A stretch of DNA of 64,000 bases from Opitutia bacterium (GCA_016187945.1 JACPIT010000009.1:62001-126000), one strand, 5' to 3'; counted from the stretch's first letter, positions 12,844-21,501 are shown. The notes: a model not told the origin generated them from the letters alone. A program made the numbers and translations.

Positions 12844-13091
12844 GGGGAGCGGAGGTGAGGCATCCGGTTCCTCGGGCGTGGCGGTGACGCCGCGTCCCAA
12901 GGCCGGAATCGGGGTTGATGTGACGAGGTGCCGAAACCGGCACCCTTCCCATGCGCAATCTCCCGCCGCAAAGATGCCATCGAGCAGGAAAAAAATCCCG
13001 CCATCCTCGAACTCACGCGCCCCAAAAATCCGCCATTATTCCGCAGGCGGTAGACGGACCGCACTGCCCGCCACGCTCGACGTCTGCTTTT

Positions 13092-13178
13092 AACCAAAGA
13101 TAACACGGAGATCGCGGAGGACAGACTCATCGACGCCAGCGTGCCCCGTCGATCCGTCTGTATCCGTGCAATCCCTGG
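13092..13178. repeat. Inverted repeat, 'AACACGGAGA' family
   Basis: The left arm CAAAGATAACACGGAGATCG is mirrored by TCGATCCGTCTGTATCCGTG and CCTGGG. First of three such elements filling a gene-free stretch (12844-13644). Upstream of it, 12844-13091 holds nothing I can recognise. Confidence 0.6.
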
Positions 13179-13229
13179 GAACCCGAACGTGCAACCGCGG
13201 CACGGAATCATCAGCCAGACATCGCACAC

Positions 13230-13332
13230 GCCGAAGATGCAAAGGGCGCGAAGAACAGCAATCCAGCCCGTGTGATTCCACGTCTGAACACCGCATCTAT
13301 TTTTGCGCCTCTTGTGCTTTTCGTGGCTCCCC
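13230..13332. repeat. Inverted repeat, second of the 13-kb cluster
   Basis: The left arm GAAGATGCAAAGGGCGCGAA is answered by GCATCTATTTTTGCGCCTC and TTGTGCTTTTCGTGGC. The arms are diverged but the base-pairing pattern is clear by eye. Confidence 0.5.
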
Positions 13333-13477
13333 CAAACCCCGCCCTCCGGTTTGTCTCCGCATTTCCTCTGTGAGGAAATCTGGAATCATCCCGACGAACC
13401 GAGGACTTCCCACGTTCCGAGCGGAGCGACATTGGACAACACCCGAATCACACGAAGCAAACCTGACCAGAAATTGC

Positions 13478-13625
13478 CCACGGAAGACACGGAGCACAGA
13501 AACCGAACCGGGCAGAGAGGAGCCACAAAGAGGCACAAAAAACACGAAGAGCGCCTCTCCGTTTTCGTGCCTTCTTGTGCCCTTTCGTGACCCAACTCCT
13601 TCGGTGTATTCCGTGTGTTTCGTGG
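13478..13625. repeat. Long nested inverted repeat, 'CACGAA/CACGGA' family
   Basis: Outer arms: CCACGGAAGACACGGAG against CGTGTGTTTCGTGG. Inner arms: CACAAAGAGGCACAAAAAAC against TTCGTGCCTTCTTGTGCCC. It ends 19 bases beyond the stop of the minus-strand AlkD-like gene and could serve as its 3' stem-loop. Confidence 0.7.
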
Positions 13626-13644
13626 TCAACCGGGATCGGCCTGT

Positions 13645-14310
13645 TCACTTCTGCCGCTTCACCATCGCGTCGATCCAGATCGGCGCGAAGGGCGACGTGC
13701 AGCCTTTTGAGACGGGATAGTCGCGATAGACCCCGAGTTTCTCCCCGATCGCCACCGCGCGCTTCCGCAGCGCCGGGTGATTGATGCCGATCTTCGCCAG
13801 ACAGGAATTCATCGTCCACTGCACCTCCGGCGCCGCCTTTGCCATCTGCTGCTCGATGCGATCGAGCAACGCCGGCAAATCCAATCCCTCCGCCTCGTCC
13901 GCCGCGCGCTCGCCGGTCAGATACCAACCCGCGCGCGCCGCCCAGACGTTCTGGTTGTTCATCCAACCCTCGCGCAGCGACTCCTTCGCCGGGTGCTGGT
14001 CGATGACGTAGCTGCAAAGCCAGTCCGCCACCCACGACCAACTCGTCGTGCGCACCAAGCCGTCGAGTTCCTCCGCCGACAATTTCTTCGGCTCGAGGAT
14101 CAACACTGCCAAATGCTGCGCCTCGACATTGCCCGTCTTCCACAACGCGAGCCCGAGCTTATGGTCCGTCTTGATCTTCTTCGCCAGCGTCCGGATGTCG
14201 CCATGCTTGACGCCGAACTGCTCCGCCGGCGCCCCACGCTTCATCATCTGCGCGCGCAGCTTTTCGTCACCGAGGGCCTTGAGTTGAGCGAGGGCTTCTT
14301 TGGTGGTCAT
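13645..14310 (-). CDS. DNA alkylation repair (AlkD-like HEAT-repeat) protein
   Basis: A 221-residue all-helical protein from ATG 14310 (MTTKEALAQLKALGDEK). The pattern YGVKHGDIRTLAKKI-like (here FGVKHGDIRTLAKKIKTD), W-rich NVEAQHLAVLIL and TTSWSWVADWLC matches the DNA alkylation repair family, whose members remove bulky alkylated bases using a HEAT-repeat groove. The conserved W/D positions of the family (Trp-x-x-x-D around VADW) are present. It stands alone between inverted repeats; the damage substrate is inferred from family only. Confidence 0.8.
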   Translation of the reverse strand: MTTKEALAQLKALGDEKLRAQMMKRGAPAEQFGVKHGDIRTLAKKIKTDHKLGLALWKTGNVEAQHLAVLILEPKKLSAEELDGLVRTTSWSWVADWLCSYVIDQHPAKESLREGWMNNQNVWAARAGWYLTGERAADEAEGLDLPALLDRIEQQMAKAAPEVQWTMNSCLAKIGINHPALRKRAVAIGEKLGVYRDYPVSKGCTSPFAPIWIDAMVKRQK

Positions 14311-14332
14311 GGCGTGGCGCAGTCTGCCAGCA

Positions 14333-14436
14333 GACTTGGCCACAAAAAGCACAAAGAACGCAAAAGGCCCGCATCCGAAATCCGGATTGGTCTCTGTGCT
14401 CTCAGCGACCTCTGTGTTGAAGCGTTTCGCCTCGCA
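14333..14436. repeat. Inverted repeat upstream of AlkD-like gene
   Basis: The left arm GCCACAAAAAGCACAAAGAA is answered by TCTGTGCTCTC and CGACCTCTGTGTTGAAGCG. It belongs to the 'cacaaag/cacagag' word family and separates the divergent AlkD-like and HNH genes. Confidence 0.55.
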
Positions 14437-14490
14437 GGAATGCCGATCAGCAGCACCGCGCGCGTGTGGAAACAATTTTCTCATCGCCGA

Positions 14491-15318
14491 ATGCCTTTGC
14501 TTCTCCTGAATGATGACTCCGTGAAGAGGAAGAAAATACCCAATTCGGTTAGATTCGAGGTATTCAAGCGCGACAAATTTTGCTGCCAGTTTTGCGGACG
14601 AAAAGCACCCGACGTCGTGCTTCAAATCGACCACCTCCACCCGCACTCGAAGGGAGGAAACGACAATATCCTAAACCTCATCACTAGCTGCGCGGAATGT
14701 AATTCAGGGAAGAGCAACAAGCCACTTTCGGCAACGATCATGGTCGACAGGACTCGAGATCAGCTCGCTGAATTGGCAGAGCGCCGGCAACAGCTCGAGA
14801 TGATGGTTCAATGGAAAGAATCTCTTTCCTCGACCGACGACATGCTAACGAACTCAATTCGAAAGCGCCTTGAAAACATCTCCGGCTACAAATTGCTCGA
14901 CGAAGATGTGGTGAAGATCCGGAGGCTGATACACGAATTCGGCTATGATGATGTAAGCGATGCTGTTCCGATTGCGGCCGACCAATACTTTGAATGGCGC
15001 GATGGCAAGGTCGTGTCGGCGAGCTTGGATACTGCAATTTCTAAACTGGGCGGAATCTGCAAACGTAGAGCCCAGAAGCGGGCGAACCCCAAAGAAGATC
15101 AGCTCTACTTTGCGCTGAATATCTGGAAGAAAAACTCCGGCGAACAGCATTCTCTCACCATCGCGCGCGCAATGAATGCAATTCGGGACGCGAACGATCG
15201 CGGGGTTTCAATCTCGCGGATCAAGAGCATCTGCGGATCTGCCGGCTGGATTACCCGCTTGGAAAATGAATTGGAAGCTGAGCCCGGCACCAACCTTTCG
15301 ACTCAAAGTGAAGGTTGA
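14491..15318 (+). CDS. HNH endonuclease-domain protein
   Basis: About 275 residues if ATG 14491 is used; GTG 14521 (VKRKKIPNSVRF) is an alternative, and no clear ribosome site decides. The N-terminal HNH module is complete: FEVFKRDKFCCQFCG (zinc CxxC), LQIDHLHPHSKGG (catalytic His), and TSCAECNSGKSNK with the second CxxC and the Asn. The C-terminal ~180 residues are helical and unrecognised, possibly DNA-binding. The gene is visibly richer in A/T than its neighbours and uses A/T-ending codons, suggesting recent acquisition. Its role (restriction, repair or mobile-element derived) cannot be told from sequence. Confidence 0.75.
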   Translation: MPLLLLNDDSVKRKKIPNSVRFEVFKRDKFCCQFCGRKAPDVVLQIDHLHPHSKGGNDNILNLITSCAECNSGKSNKPLSATIMVDRTRDQLAELAERRQQLEMMVQWKESLSSTDDMLTNSIRKRLENISGYKLLDEDVVKIRRLIHEFGYDDVSDAVPIAADQYFEWRDGKVVSASLDTAISKLGGICKRRAQKRANPKEDQLYFALNIWKKNSGEQHSLTIARAMNAIRDANDRGVSISRIKSICGSAGWITRLENELEAEPGTNLSTQSEG

Positions 15319-15348
15319 ATGCACGTTCACGATGACTAGTTTTGAGCC

Positions 15349-15573
15349 ATGACCCGCCTTCAGGAATTGGAACAGCAGGCCGGAGAGTTGTCGGAGGCCG
15401 AGCGCGCTGCGTTGGTCACGCGATTGCTCGCGTCCTTGCCGCCTGTGCTCGCGGATGCTGACGGCGGAGTTGCAGAAGCTGCGCGCCGCGATGCCGATCT
15501 CGACGCCAATCCTTCCGCAGGTCTCACCGATCAACAATTTCGGGCCGCCATCGCTGCTTCCCGAAAACGATGA
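15349..15573 (+). CDS. Addiction-module antitoxin-like protein
   Basis: A 74-residue acidic helical protein (MTRLQELEQQAGELSEAERA) of the 'putative addiction module component' family, normally the upstream partner of a ParE/RelE-type toxin. The stop overlaps the start of a toxin remnant (ATGA), preserving the usual two-gene order. A second, less decayed pair occurs at 48004-48515. With the toxin broken, this gene may be relict or act on other modules. Confidence 0.7.
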   Translation: MTRLQELEQQAGELSEAERAALVTRLLASLPPVLADADGGVAEAARRDADLDANPSAGLTDQQFRAAIAASRKR

Positions 15574-15679
15574 ACCTGCTCTATCACCGCGACGTCCAGC
15601 GCAACACGTCGACGGTGCGGGGCTCGACTACTTGCTCGACGACGTGACCGCGAATCGGCTGCCGGAACTTGCAGCGTAG
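15570..15679 (+). pseudogene. Frameshifted ParE/RelE-type toxin remnant
   Basis: From ATG 15570 (overlapping the antitoxin stop) the frame encodes MNLLYHRDVQR, a good ParE/RelE-family start, then runs to an early TGA at 15645. Shifting by one base restores VDGAGLDYLLDDVTANRLPE up to 15679. The remainder of a ~95-residue toxin is missing and the 3' end overlaps the next convergent gene, so this is a truncated relic. Confidence 0.6.
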
Positions 15680-16164
15680 AGCAGCCGCTTTTTGAGCGGC
15701 GTATATCCGGGGTGGCGGACGAGGAGGTCCGCCAGCTTTTCGACCCGCGCAAACCACGCGTAGGTCATCGCGATCGGGCGCCCCGGATCCGAAAACTCCA
15801 TCTGCAGTCGCGTCTCGTTGAGCATCGTGCGCGATGATTTTTCCTTCCGCGTGTCGTTGGCCGCGAGGTATTCGAGTTTGGTGCCGCCTCCCGTTGCCGG
15901 CGTGCAGACGATCCGATAACAGGCATCCATGCCCCGCGCATCGTAGATGGCGTCGGACAGATGGACGCGACCGTCGGCGTTCTTCATCAGCTCCCGCACG
16001 ACCAGGAATTCATCCGCAGCGAGCCGCACGCGGGCTTCATAGACGGTTGCCGTGGGAAGTTCGGGAAACTTCGGCGGCACGGAACGAAAGCTCACCGGTT
16101 GGGCCAGCGCGGCATTGAGCAGCACGGCGGCGAACACGCCGACCACGAGGAGTTTCTTCATCAT
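15628..16164 (-). CDS. Hypothetical exported protein
   Basis: 178 residues from ATG 16164 (MMKKLLVVGVFAAVLLNAALAQ), with a clear signal peptide cleaved after ALA. The mature part (YEARVRLAADEFLVVRELMK; ACYRIVCTP; NETRLQMEFSDPGR) has no family I recognise. Its last ~17 codons overlap the toxin relic on the other strand, so its C-terminus may have been rebuilt by that rearrangement. Confidence 0.6.
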   Translation of the reverse strand: MMKKLLVVGVFAAVLLNAALAQPVSFRSVPPKFPELPTATVYEARVRLAADEFLVVRELMKNADGRVHLSDAIYDARGMDACYRIVCTPATGGGTKLEYLAANDTRKEKSSRTMLNETRLQMEFSDPGRPIAMTYAWFARVEKLADLLVRHPGYTPLKKRLLYAASSGSRFAVTSSSK

Positions 16165-16320
16165 AGATTGGCCCGTGCCGACCAAAGCGAAATCCCGCCC
16201 TCTCGCAACTGCACAATGCCTCTTAAGGCGGTCGCTTCCACCGTCGACCCTCATTCGCCCTTCGGCCCAGCGGGTGGCTATTCCCTTGTCGCTTAGCCAC
16301 GCCGCTTCAGCCTGCGGCGC

Positions 16321-16842
16321 ATGAGCCCCATCCCGTCGAAGAAGCGTGCTCCGCAGGTTTGCATCCTTGGCAGTGCTGAACCGGGCTCACCGGCCTATGA
16401 ACTTGCCGGAGCGGCCGGCGAAATGCTCGCGCGGCGCGGGGTGACGGTCGTCAGCGGGTGCGGGGCGCCGGCGACGCGCGTCGCGGCGGAGCGGGCGTTG
16501 GCGGCGGGCGGGACCGTCGTCTCCATCGTGCCGCATGACGACATCGGCGTGAAGGACTGGCCGTGCTCCGTGCTCATCCCGTGCGGCATGGGCGATGCGC
16601 GGAATCTTCTGATGGCGCTCGCGGGCGACGCTTGTCTCGTCATCGGCGGGCGCGCGGGGACGAAGTCCGAGGTTTGCCTCGCGTGGCTGCACAAGCGTCC
16701 GCTGTTGCCGCTCACCGGTTGCGGCGGCTGGTCGGACTCGCTCGAGCGCGATCCGCCGGACGAGCGCAAGAACTCCCCCATTCTCCCGTGGTGTTCGATC
16801 GCGGAGCTGGAAGCGCAGCTCCGCAAACTCGGAATTGCTTAA
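16321..16842 (+). CDS. LOG/SLOG-family nucleotide-binding protein (TIGR00725-like)
   Basis: 173 residues. Rossmann-like start VCILGSAEPGSPAYELA, then VTVVSGCGAPATRVAAERA and the diagnostic loop VIGGRAGTKSEV (GGxxGTxxE), which binds a nucleotide or ribosyl ligand in LOG/'lysine decarboxylase-like' proteins. Related enzymes cleave cytokinin ribotides or sense nucleotides. No neighbour indicates a pathway, and a standalone enzymatic role is inference. Confidence 0.75.
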   Translation: MSPIPSKKRAPQVCILGSAEPGSPAYELAGAAGEMLARRGVTVVSGCGAPATRVAAERALAAGGTVVSIVPHDDIGVKDWPCSVLIPCGMGDARNLLMALAGDACLVIGGRAGTKSEVCLAWLHKRPLLPLTGCGGWSDSLERDPPDERKNSPILPWCSIAELEAQLRKLGIA

Positions 16843-16909
16843 CCACGAAACACACGAATCACACGAAAGGAAGCGCTCCGAGTTTCGTGTATTTCGTGTG
16901 TTTCTTGGT
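16842..16909. repeat. Inverted repeat, 'CACGAAACACACGAA' family
   Basis: ACCACGAAACACACGAATCA at the left is mirrored by TTCGTGTGTTTCTTGGT at the right, with inner CACGAAAGG / TTTCGTG. It starts in the stop codon of the LOG gene and probably acts as a 3' stem-loop. Confidence 0.75.
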
Positions 16910-16971
16910 GATCTCGTCAGCGACCCGAGTCCGCCCGCGAACTACACCCATGAGCGCGAATTCGCGTTCAG

Positions 16972-17150
16972 CCTAGAAAGCGCAGTCGGACCACTGATTT
17001 TCACTGATGAGCACTCATCGAAGCAGACTTGGACGCCGCCTTCGACCACCTGGCAGGTGAGTCACCTCACGCCGCTCTCGGCCTTCTCATTCATCAGTGC
17101 GCATGAGTGTTCATCAGTGGTTAATCCTCTGCGGAATTTAGGCGCATTCG
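16972..17150. repeat. Dispersed ~180-bp element, copy 1
   Basis: Near-identical over its whole length to 26012-26193, by eye about 85%. Ends are imperfectly inverted: ACCACTGATTTTCACTGATG at the left, ATCAGTG...TCATCAGTGGT at the right. The conserved interior (AGCACTCATCGAAGCAGA; CACCTGGCAGGTG) shows it is a true repeat family rather than just two hairpins. It lies between the convergent LOG and YkgJ genes. Confidence 0.85.
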
Positions 17151-17202
17151 CGTGATGTCCGATTTCGCTTCGCTCGGAACGCGGGCGACTCGCGCGTATC
17201 GC

Positions 17203-17757
17203 TTACTCCGCCAGACTCGTCTTCTCGGCGCGGGTGTAGAAACGCTCGTGCGCGAGCAGCTTCAGGCGGTGGATGACGAGGCTCAGGTCTGCGAAGAGCG
17301 CCAGCTTGGCCGGATCGGAAGGATCGGCACGGAGGCGATCATCCATGCGGTGAAAGCGCTCGCCGAGAGACATCTCGTCCTCGTGGTCGCCCAATCGACG
17401 CAGCAGACGGCGCGCTTTGTCGCCGAGTCGCCGGGTCTTGGTGGCCAGGCGCAACGCGGCGGCGAGTTCGATTTCGCCCGCGACGGTTTGCTTGAACAAT
17501 TTGCACTCGAACGTCCGGCACTGCTTCGGTCGATCCGCGTAGAGCCGACAAGTGCGATCGGCGCACAAGGCGGCGCAGGGTTGCGGGAAGCGCGAGACCG
17601 GTGCGTGCCCGCGATAAGTGACCACAGGCAGGCCCAACGCGGTCAGTTTCCGGGCGCTGTCGCCGCGCTCGAGTTGCACGCCGTCGAAGAGCGTGCCGTC
17701 GCAACACAGGCCGCAGGCGAGGCAGAGTTGTCCGGTGGGAGTCAAGCCCCGCAGCAT
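17203..17757 (-). CDS. YkgJ-family CxxCxxCC cysteine-cluster protein
   Basis: 184 residues. The N-terminal CLACGLCCDGTLF and the later C-x-x-x-C...CRLYADRPKQCRTFEC pattern are those of the zinc/iron-chelating YkgJ domain. Members are thought to bind Fe or Zn; the biochemical role is unclear. The C-terminal ~70 residues are helical and charged. The gene is downstream of the minus-strand paralog at 17914-19269, separated by 156 bases with no recognisable feature. Confidence 0.8.
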   Translation of the reverse strand: MLRGLTPTGQLCLACGLCCDGTLFDGVQLERGDSARKLTALGLPVVTYRGHAPVSRFPQPCAALCADRTCRLYADRPKQCRTFECKLFKQTVAGEIELAAALRLATKTRRLGDKARRLLRRLGDHEDEMSLGERFHRMDDRLRADPSDPAKLALFADLSLVIHRLKLLAHERFYTRAEKTSLAE

Positions 17758-17913
17758 CCGGCATCGTCGGGCCGGAGCGCAAGCAGGAGATCATCCGCGG
17801 CGCCGCCTTCGATTCAAATTCTCGACCGAGCAGATCGGGGCCGCCGAGCGCGTTCCCCGCATTGGGAGATCCTCTCCGGAGCGGCCGGCGCACTGAGTTG
17901 CCGCGAGCGGACG

Positions 17914-19269
17914 CTACTTCTTCACCTCGATCGGTGGCCGCGGAAAGGTCTGGCGGTGACGCACGCGGCGCTCCTCGGCGCCGGTGACGGCGCCGTTCGC
18001 AGCGAGTTTGAATTCGACCGTCAATCGGCCGTCGGCGGAGACGAAGAGGCGGTCGCCCGCGGGATAAAGCACGGTCGGTTTGCCGCTGCGGTATTGCCAA
18101 AGCCAGGTGTCGTTCTCCCGGACGAGCATGCGGCTCGGTTTGGTCGCTTTGTCCTTCTTCGCCTTCACGAGAGTCCCGTAACTGCCCTCGAAGCGCGCAT
18201 ACGCCGCCGCGTCGAACGCGCCCAGCCGCGCGGGTGACACGAACGGATCCTTCGCATACTCGGCGTTCCTCACTTTCTGTTTCTCGATCGCCGCCATAAC
18301 GCGCTCGTGCGTCTGCTCCTCGCTGTCGTTGAATTTGAAGTCGGGCATCAGCACCTGCAGGTAGGCGCCGGTGAGCGCCTTGATGTCGTCTTTGCTCCAG
18401 CCGCTGCGCGCCTGCAGCACGGTCAGGAACAGCATCGCCTTCCGGAAACCCTCGACGGCCTTCTTGATCGCGGGCCGGAACACCACCATCGCGCTGCGAA
18501 CCGTCGCACGTTTGAGGAAACCCATTTTCTCCCGCTCCATCACCTGCGTGATCATCTGGTCGATGACGCCATCGAACGCGTGCCGCGGCGGCAGGTAGAA
18601 GACCCAGTCGTATTTCGCGAATGCGTTGCTCTCGAGGTCGGCGACCGTGAGCGCGCGGAGCTTGGCCGTGAGCCGCGCGTCGTCGAAACCCTCCGCCCAC
18701 GCGAGTTGGTAAAGTTTCGCGCTCACGCCCTCCAGCGGCACCGGCAGCGCCGGCACGAGCGCGTCGAACGAAATGTTCGGGCCATTCCGGTCGGGGTCGC
18801 GCTGTTTTTCGTCGAGATTCAGCGTCGTCTTCCAAGCGATCAGTTGCGCGTCGAGCGCGCGCGCGAGCTCCGCCATCCCCGGCTGGAGCTGGCCGGCCTC
18901 GGCCAGCGCGATGAATTTTCGCATCGTCACGACCGGATGCGGCTCGCCGTCGCGGCCGACGATGACGAGTCCCGCGCCGGTGGACTTGTTCATCGTCTCG
19001 AAAGCCACGCGCAGGACTTCTTCGGCAAAATCCGTGGCGTAGCGCCGGTCGGAATTCGTGCGCGCGTAGACGGCGAGGGAAATTTTTTCGCCCTTCACCA
19101 CGAACGGCGCGAGTTTCACGTCCTTGCCGAACTCCTCGTCGCTCGCCGCGGTCACGCTCGCGGCAGCCGGAGCGGGCGGCGCCGCACGGGCGACGACAAA
19201 CGCCGCGAGCATGGCAGCAAGGCGAAGACTGATCAGGGGCCGAAGCAAAGGAGGGCGCAGGGGACGCAT
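17914..19269 (-). CDS. Exported protein, paralog A of a two-member local family
   Basis: 451 residues from ATG 19269 (MRPLRPPLLRPLISLRLAAM), with a signal peptide. The mature part starts near DEEFGKDVKLAPFVVKGEKI and contains RRYATDFAEEVLRVAFE, GAGLVIVGRDGEPHPV, PLEGVSAKLYQLAWAEGFDDA and YDWVFYLPPRHAFDGV. The same motifs in the same order occur in the protein at 23006-24064, so the two are paralogs. Paralog A has an extra ~100-residue C-terminal domain rich in beta strands. I know no functional assignment. Confidence 0.75.
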   Translation of the reverse strand: MRPLRPPLLRPLISLRLAAMLAAFVVARAAPPAPAAASVTAASDEEFGKDVKLAPFVVKGEKISLAVYARTNSDRRYATDFAEEVLRVAFETMNKSTGAGLVIVGRDGEPHPVVTMRKFIALAEAGQLQPGMAELARALDAQLIAWKTTLNLDEKQRDPDRNGPNISFDALVPALPVPLEGVSAKLYQLAWAEGFDDARLTAKLRALTVADLESNAFAKYDWVFYLPPRHAFDGVIDQMITQVMEREKMGFLKRATVRSAMVVFRPAIKKAVEGFRKAMLFLTVLQARSGWSKDDIKALTGAYLQVLMPDFKFNDSEEQTHERVMAAIEKQKVRNAEYAKDPFVSPARLGAFDAAAYARFEGSYGTLVKAKKDKATKPSRMLVRENDTWLWQYRSGKPTVLYPAGDRLFVSADGRLTVEFKLAANGAVTGAEERRVRHRQTFPRPPIEVKK

Positions 19270-19452
19270 CCGATTGGTCCTTTCGGAAGCCGAAAGGTTC
19301 CGCAGGCGACGCAGTCTCTCCCTCGCCGCCGGCGTCGCGACGCCTCCGGTTTGGAGGCACCGACCGCCATGCGCAGCGAACCGCACCGATCCAGCCGCCT
19401 ATGGCCTCGAAACCGCCAAAGACTCATTTCTCCGTTTCAAGAACCGGCTTCT

Positions 19453-20058
19453 TCATCTGCTGTGATCAGAGTGCACCTGAGCCGCGATGTGTGCGAGCAG
19501 ATCGGCGCGACCGTCTTTGGTCTTCGAGGAGGTGACGAAAATCGTCGGCTCCGGAACGTGGTCGTTCAGCACGGTTTTTCGGAAACGGTCGATGGCGGCG
19601 TGCGTGGCGGACTTCGACTGCTTGTCCGCCTTGGTGAAGATGAGCGAGCACGCGACGCGCTCGTCGCGCAGCCAGCCGAGGAAGTCGATGTCGATGCCTT
19701 GCGGGGGCAGACGCGAGTCGATCAGCACGTAAGTGTGGCGCAGGGTGTCGCGCCGCGTGAGGAAGGCGGCGACAGCCTCGTTGAACGTGGCGCGCTCCTG
19801 TTTCGAAACGTGCGCGTAGCCGTAGCCGGGCAGATCGACGAGGCGCCAGCTCGCGTTGAAGGTGAAGAAATTCATCAGGCGCGTCTTGCCCGGCAGATCG
19901 GAGACCTTCGCGAGGTCGCGCTTTTCGGCGAGCAGGTTGATGAGCGAGGATTTGCCGACATTGGAGCGGCCGATGAGCGCGAACTCCGGCAGCGGCAGGC
20001 GCGGACAGGCCGCGAGATTGGGCGCGCTGAGCTCGAAGGTGGCCGATTTGATTTTCAT
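19453..20058 (-). CDS. engB: Ribosome biogenesis GTPase EngB/YsxC
   Basis: 201 residues from ATG 20058 (MKIKSATFELSAPN); ATG 20073 is an alternative five codons upstream. All G motifs are present: G1 GRSNVGKSSL, G2 region KTRLMNFF, G3 DLPGYGYA, G4 FTKAD, G5 TSSKT. EngB is an essential GTPase for 50S subunit assembly. Length and motif spacing are normal. Confidence 0.95.
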   Translation of the reverse strand: MKIKSATFELSAPNLAACPRLPLPEFALIGRSNVGKSSLINLLAEKRDLAKVSDLPGKTRLMNFFTFNASWRLVDLPGYGYAHVSKQERATFNEAVAAFLTRRDTLRHTYVLIDSRLPPQGIDIDFLGWLRDERVACSLIFTKADKQSKSATHAAIDRFRKTVLNDHVPEPTIFVTSSKTKDGRADLLAHIAAQVHSDHSR

Positions 20059-20175
20059 GGAGGCAAACCGCATTGGGACGGCCCGCGCGGGAATAGCGAA
20101 CTTAACCGCGACGACCGGGAACCGTGATACCCGCGCGCGATTGACGCGAGGAGGACGTCGGCGCAGATTCCCGCC

Positions 20176-20517
20176 ATGCAAGCCCGCCGAGTGCTGCTCC
20201 TGCTCGCCGCCGCGCTGATGGTTTTCGCGGCCGGTTGCGCCTCCCCAAAGTCCAGTCGCGCGAAGCAACGCTTCCGCGACGCCCCGGGCAGTTTCGGTGA
20301 CACCACCGCGCGCACCACTTACGTCGACGGGCGCGTCGACGAACTCACGGCCGCCGGCATGAGCCGCGAAACCGCCACGGCGCGCGCCTCGCGCGAGTGG
20401 TTCGCCCGGGCGCCCGTTGCCGCGCAGGAGCCGACGGCTTACGAATACGAGCGCCGCAAGGCCCAGGCCGATTTGGACGCCTACCTCGCCGAGTATCGCA
20501 GCACCGCGAAGCGGTGA
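20176..20517 (+). CDS. Small lipoprotein
   Basis: 113 residues. N-terminus MQARRVLLLLAAALMVFAAG-C carries a lipobox (AAGC, Cys near residue 21), so the protein is probably lipid-anchored. The mature part is Arg/Ala-rich and helical with no recognised domain. After the stop the same frame stays open for about 50 more codons and encodes a hydrophobic stretch (see findings). Confidence 0.65.
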   Translation: MQARRVLLLLAAALMVFAAGCASPKSSRAKQRFRDAPGSFGDTTARTTYVDGRVDELTAAGMSRETATARASREWFARAPVAAQEPTAYEYERRKAQADLDAYLAEYRSTAKR

Positions 20518-20688
20518 AGCGAACCCGTCAAGCCGACGGGCGTCCTACGCTCACTCGCGCTGTCGCTGGTCGGGGCCGTCGTGCCCGCCCTCGGTCTGGC
20601 GATTCATCGCCTCTGGAAACTCCGCCGTTCCGGCGTGGAGGCTGACTGGCGCCGCATTCACTTCCGTTGGAAGTGAGCGCTCCGATCG

Positions 20689-21501
20689 TCAGTCCGCCTT
20701 GCTCACGAGCGCGAGCAACGCGTGCCAGCTCTCGCCGGTGGGGTCTTCGTCGGCGGGGAAATGCGTTTCGCGGCGCGTAGTCACGCGATCGCGGTCGTCG
20801 ACGCTGTTCCAGTAATGCGCGATGCGCTCCACTTGCACGTCGCCGGGCGCGCGCGCGGGGGCGCTCGTGATCTCGAGCGTCTGCGCGCTCACGCCGAAAC
20901 CGGCGAAGCGGCCCTCGAGTCTGCGACCGAGCTGCGTCCAGACCTCCGCGGCGGCGTCCGAGCCGAGACCGTTCTGCAAATCCGCGAGAAATTGCCGGCG
21001 CAACTCGTCGCCCGCGGCGGCGTAGGCGGGGATTTCCACGCGAAAATGGCCGGGGGCAACCTCCTGCGCGATCGCGATCTGCGCCTCGTAGTTGTGCCGC
21101 ACGGCTTGGGCCTGCACGACGGCCGCGGTGAGCGCGGCCCATTGCTTGGTGGTGAGATCGAGTTCCGTGTCGGCCGCGAGCAGGTGCAAATCGCACAGCG
21201 TCGTGAACTGCGTGCTCTCCGCCGCCGAAAGCGTCTCGATGCGCCGCTCGCGCGGCTCGACCGCCGTCGGCGTGGCCGCGTCGGTCGCCTCGGCCGACTC
21301 GAACCGCACGACGCGCTCGGCCGGCACGAGCACCGGGGCGAGTGCGATCGTCTTTTCGCGCGCCGGAACCATCCAACTGCGGAGCCATTCGCCGCCCACG
21401 ATCCCGAGAATGCCCAATGCAGTCACGAGCAAGAAGAGGCGGTGACGGGGGTTGCGCACGACGCCGGCGATTCGGCCCGATCCGCCGGCGGATCGCGACA
21501 A
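20689..21501 (-). CDS. Hypothetical membrane-anchored protein
   Basis: 270 residues. One N-terminal membrane segment (LFLLVTALGILGIVGGEWL, about residues 22-40) is followed by a soluble, helical, probably periplasmic part without a recognised domain. ATG 21501 is the first in-frame start. It is on its own between lipoprotein and HxlR genes. Confidence 0.6.
   Translation of the reverse strand: MSRSAGGSGRIAGVVRNPRHRLFLLVTALGILGIVGGEWLRSWMVPAREKTIALAPVLVPAERVVRFESAEATDAATPTAVEPRERRIETLSAAESTQFTTLCDLHLLAADTELDLTTKQWAALTAAVVQAQAVRHNYEAQIAIAQEVAPGHFRVEIPAYAAAGDELRRQFLADLQNGLGSDAAAEVWTQLGRRLEGRFAGFGVSAQTLEITSAPARAPGDVQVERIAHYWNSVDDRDRVTTRRETHFPADEDPTGESWHALLALVSKAD

Noticed and set aside
13084-13640. 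CRISPR array
   Set aside because: Reiterated CACGGA/CACGAA words look array-like, but there are no equal-length repeats with unique spacers and no cas genes; the pattern is inverted repeats.
13166-14011. Short plus-strand frames opposite the AlkD-like gene
   Set aside because: No start-site support, compositional shadows only.
16972-17150. A protein-coding gene in the dispersed element
   Set aside because: Both copies can be read for 50-60 codons, but the reading frames diverge by shifts between copies while the DNA is conserved, so coding is unlikely.
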